Below are positions 5,291 to 7,533 of a stretch of DNA of 7,533 nucleotides, piece after piece; within the stretch, counting starts at the first letter, position 1; every line of letters starts with the position of its first letter. The notes beneath the pieces were generated by a model that did no database searches, was not told the DNA's origin, and saw only the letters and a program-made list of their open reading frames with translations. Made by a program: the position numbers and the translations under genes. The stretch is from contig JACQOY010000182.1 of the NCBI GenBank assembly GCA_016207765.1, positions 1 through 7,533 of the forward strand, given 5' to 3'. The stretch is from Deltaproteobacteria bacterium. GTDB taxonomy: Bacteria; UBA10199; SBBF01.

Positions 5291-7533
5291 CTAGTGCGCT
5301 TCCGCCCAGTTATTTCCAACCCCCACATCCACTTTTAGCGGAACCTCACAGGGAAGCGCCTGTTCCATTTCCCTCTTCACGAAACATTTCACCGTCTCGA
5401 CTTCATTTTCCGGAACTTCAAAGATCAATTCGTCATGAACCTGCATGATCATCCGTGTTTTTGACAGACCGGCACCGGCCCTGCCGGCGGCCAACTTGCG
5501 GTCGATGTTGATCATCGCAATTTTGATCAAATCAGCGGCGGAGCCCTGAAAGATCGTGTTAAAGGCGGCCCGTTCGGCATTGGAACGAAGATTGTTGTTA
5601 CGGCTGTTGATTTCGGGAATCATCCGGCGTCTCCCCTGCCAGGTATGGACCATCCCCGATTTCTTCGCCTCGTCAAAAACTTTTTCCCGATATTTCGAAA
5701 CCAGAGGATACAGCCGGTAGAATTCGTCGATGTATGTCTTGGCGACCGAAACCGGGATTTCCAATTGTTTCGAAAGCCCAAAGGGGCTTTGCCCATACAT
5801 GATGCCGAAATTTACGGTCTTGGCCGCCGATCGTTGCCTGGACGCAACTTTTTCCTCGTCAATGCCGAAAATCTTCGCGGCCGTCATCCGGTGGATGTCT
5901 CTGTCTTCGGCAAAAGCCTTTTTAAGGCTTTTATCGCCTGAAAAGGCGGCCAACAGCCTCAACTCGATCTGTGAATAATCGGCCGAAACGATTTTCCATC
6001 CCGGCGGCGCAACAAAGGCGGAACGGATTCTCTTTCCCTCCTCGGTCCGGACGGGAATATTCTGAAGATTGGGGTCGCTGGAGCTCAAGCGCCCCGTCGC
6101 CGCGACCGTCTGGTTGTAACTTGTGTGAATCCTCCCTGTTTTGGGATGAATGAGGTTTTTGAGTTGATCAATGTAGGTCGATTTGAGTTTCGAAAGTACC
6201 CGGTAATCGGCCAGCAATCGGGGGATGGGGTGCATTGTGGAGAGCTCCATCAGCACATCCACATCGGTCGAATAACCTGTTTTTGTCTTTCTTTGCCGGG
6301 GGAGCAGAAGCTTTCCAAACAGGAGATCGGCAACCTGTTTCGGAGAATTCAGATTAAATTCAACCCCGGCGTTTTGATGGATCTCTTTCTGAAGCCGGTC
6401 CAGGCTTGAAGAAAATTCCGCATCGAGCAGGCCTATAAGGGGCACATCCACCAGAACCCCGTGGGTTTCCATCCGAAACAGGACATCAATCAGGGGGATC
6501 TCGATTTTTTCGTAGCACTCCGAAAGATTCCCCTTTTTCAACAACGGATGAAGTTTGGAAACCAGCCGGAAGGTGACATCGGCGTCCTCGGCGGCGTACC
6601 GGCAGGCCGTTGCAACATCCACCGAGTCAAAAGTCTCCCCTCGCCCCACGACTTCGCTGAATTTTAATGTTTCGTAATCCAAGTACTCGCGGGCCAGATG
6701 GTCGAGGTTGTGCGCCGATTCGGGGTTCAACAGATAGCTGGCAATCAGCGTGTCCCCTTGCAAGCCGCGGATTTCAACCCCCTCGCCCGATAAAACCTCC
6801 ATATCGTACTTGGCATTCTGACCGTATTTGGGAATCGCCGGATCGGCAAAGAGCGGCTTGAGACGGCCCAAAGCCTCATTCTTCGGCAGTTGATCGGGGC
6901 AACCAAGATAGGAATGACCCAAAGGAATATAACAGGCTGAATTGGGGAGATCGGACAAACTGATTCCGACAAGACGAGCCCGAAGCGGATCGACGGAGGT
7001 GGTTTCGGTATCGAAACAGAACCCTTCTTTTGATTTTCCGAGCCGATCGATCCACCGGGACAAATCCTTTTCCTTCAGGATCATTTCGTATTCCCGCTTG
7101 GGTTCTTTCTTTTCCTCCAGATGTTTTTTATCGGCCTCCGCCGAATCCTCAACAAGCCGGGAAAATTCCATCTTCCGGTAGAATTCGTTGAGACGATCCT
7201 GTTCCGGTTGCGGCAATTCAAAATAATCCCAGTCGAGTTTCAGCGGCACATCGGCATGAAGGGTCACCAGTTTTTTCGACATGAGGGCATCGTTTTTTCC
7301 GGCCGCGATATTTTCACCCAACTTTCCCGTCACCTCCGACGCATGACCGAGAACCTCCTCGAGGCTTCCATATTGCCGAATCAGCTTGACGGCGGTTTTT
7401 TCCCCCACTCCCTTTATCCCCGGAACATTGTCGGATGCGTCCCCGGCAAGCCCCAGAACATCGACAACTTTTTCGGGTCCCACGCCGAAACGCTCCTCCA
7501 CCTCCCTGGGGGTGATCCGTTTTTCCTTCATCG
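5291..7533 (-). CDS. polA: DNA polymerase I, 5' end cut off by the window edge
   Basis: Gap-filling and Okazaki-fragment processing polymerase. The visible 746 residues (counted from the Met at 7531-7529) start inside the 5'-nuclease domain; about 160 N-terminal residues are outside. In order: helix-hairpin-helix of the 5'-nuclease (DASDNVPGIKGVGEKTA, 31-47); a 3'-5' exonuclease with all motifs, D174-x-E176 (FDTET), N239/D243 (GQNAKYD) and Y312/D316 (YAAEDAD), so proofreading should be active; and a family-A polymerase with TGRLSSSDPNLQNIPVR, motif A D518 (SADYSQIELR), motif B R567/K571/F575/Y579 (KTVNFGIMYG) and motif C H699-D700-E701 (MQVHDELIFEV). The Phe in motif B is the E. coli-like form that disfavours dideoxynucleotides. 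Residues AAGRAGAG (681-688), just before motif C, make this loop about five residues longer than in the E. coli enzyme and coincide with a dispersed 18-bp DNA repeat. Stop is TAG. Not part of the FHA/VWA unit; convergent neighbour only. Confidence 0.97.
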   Translation of the reverse strand, partial: MKEKRITPREVEERFGVGPEKVVDVLGLAGDASDNVPGIKGVGEKTAVKLIRQYGSLEEVLGHASEVTGKLGENIAAGKNDALMSKKLVTLHADVPLKLDWDYFELPQPEQDRLNEFYRKMEFSRLVEDSAEADKKHLEEKKEPKREYEMILKEKDLSRWIDRLGKSKEGFCFDTETTSVDPLRARLVGISLSDLPNSACYIPLGHSYLGCPDQLPKNEALGRLKPLFADPAIPKYGQNAKYDMEVLSGEGVEIRGLQGDTLIASYLLNPESAHNLDHLAREYLDYETLKFSEVVGRGETFDSVDVATACRYAAEDADVTFRLVSKLHPLLKKGNLSECYEKIEIPLIDVLFRMETHGVLVDVPLIGLLDAEFSSSLDRLQKEIHQNAGVEFNLNSPKQVADLLFGKLLLPRQRKTKTGYSTDVDVLMELSTMHPIPRLLADYRVLSKLKSTYIDQLKNLIHPKTGRIHTSYNQTVAATGRLSSSDPNLQNIPVRTEEGKRIRSAFVAPPGWKIVSADYSQIELRLLAAFSGDKSLKKAFAEDRDIHRMTAAKIFGIDEEKVASRQRSAAKTVNFGIMYGQSPFGLSKQLEIPVSVAKTYIDEFYRLYPLVSKYREKVFDEAKKSGMVHTWQGRRRMIPEINSRNNNLRSNAERAAFNTIFQGSAADLIKIAMINIDRKLAAGRAGAGLSKTRMIMQVHDELIFEVPENEVETVKCFVKREMEQALPCEVPLKVDVGVGNNWAEAH
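5468..5492 (+). repeat. 18-bp hairpin repeat inside polA
   Basis: Core unit GGCACCGGCCCTGCCGGC (5471-5488) with flanks ACC and GGCC shared with the VWA copy at 2041-2065. It is read antisense as A-G-R-A-G-A (682-687 of the visible protein), in a surface loop before motif C where family members vary in length. Confidence 0.7.

Overview
The window looks like chromosomal DNA of a Gram-negative bacterium. It has moderately high G+C, a replicative-repair DNA polymerase I with an intact proofreading domain, and a large FHA/von Willebrand-A (VWA) accessory pair. That pairing and the long low-complexity linkers recall the former Deltaproteobacteria and related uncultured lineages. This placement is an impression from style, not a proven assignment. 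No phage, plasmid, rRNA, tRNA or CRISPR feature is visible.

Layout. Positions 1-133 hold an inverted pair of palindromic repeats (REP-like doublet, 14-82) and little else. Positions 134-3380 form a minus-strand operon: a 93-aa soluble Lys/Glu-rich protein, then a 959-aa membrane protein with about seven predicted membrane spans and a large outside part carrying a VWA domain. An 18-codon ORF overlaps the latter's stop codon (TAATG). Positions 3381-3501 are a divergent control region with a good -35 box, a 5'-UTR hairpin and a ribosome binding site. Positions 3502-5223 (+) encode a 573-aa protein with a coiled coil, a Pro/Ser-rich linker and a C-terminal FHA (phosphothreonine-binding) domain. 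After a 67-bp convergent spacer, 5291-7533 (-) is polA, lacking roughly its first 160 codons, which lie beyond the window edge.

How the genes may work together. The 93-aa and 959-aa proteins share the short motif K-T-x-M-D-I-D-A near their N-termini, a T-x-x-D pattern of the kind some FHA domains read when the Thr is phosphorylated. The divergent gene encodes an FHA protein with all conserved FHA residues. I infer a phospho-Thr module in which a kinase (not in this window) marks the cytoplasmic tail of the VWA membrane protein and its small partner, and the FHA coiled-coil protein docks on them.

The most unusual signal is at DNA level. An 18-bp unit, GGCA + 5-bp stem + 3-nt loop (mostly CCT) + stem, occurs seven times inside all three large genes, on both strands and in three different coding readings, with compensated stem changes. 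Because 18 is a multiple of three, copies keep the frame. Two further short repeat families (a 9-bp unit CCGGYTSAR, and a hairpin plus TTCGCYGTGCTTCGCCG box) also sit inside the VWA gene. This looks like a population of very small palindromic repeats colonising coding linkers, including a loop of polA just before its catalytic motif C.
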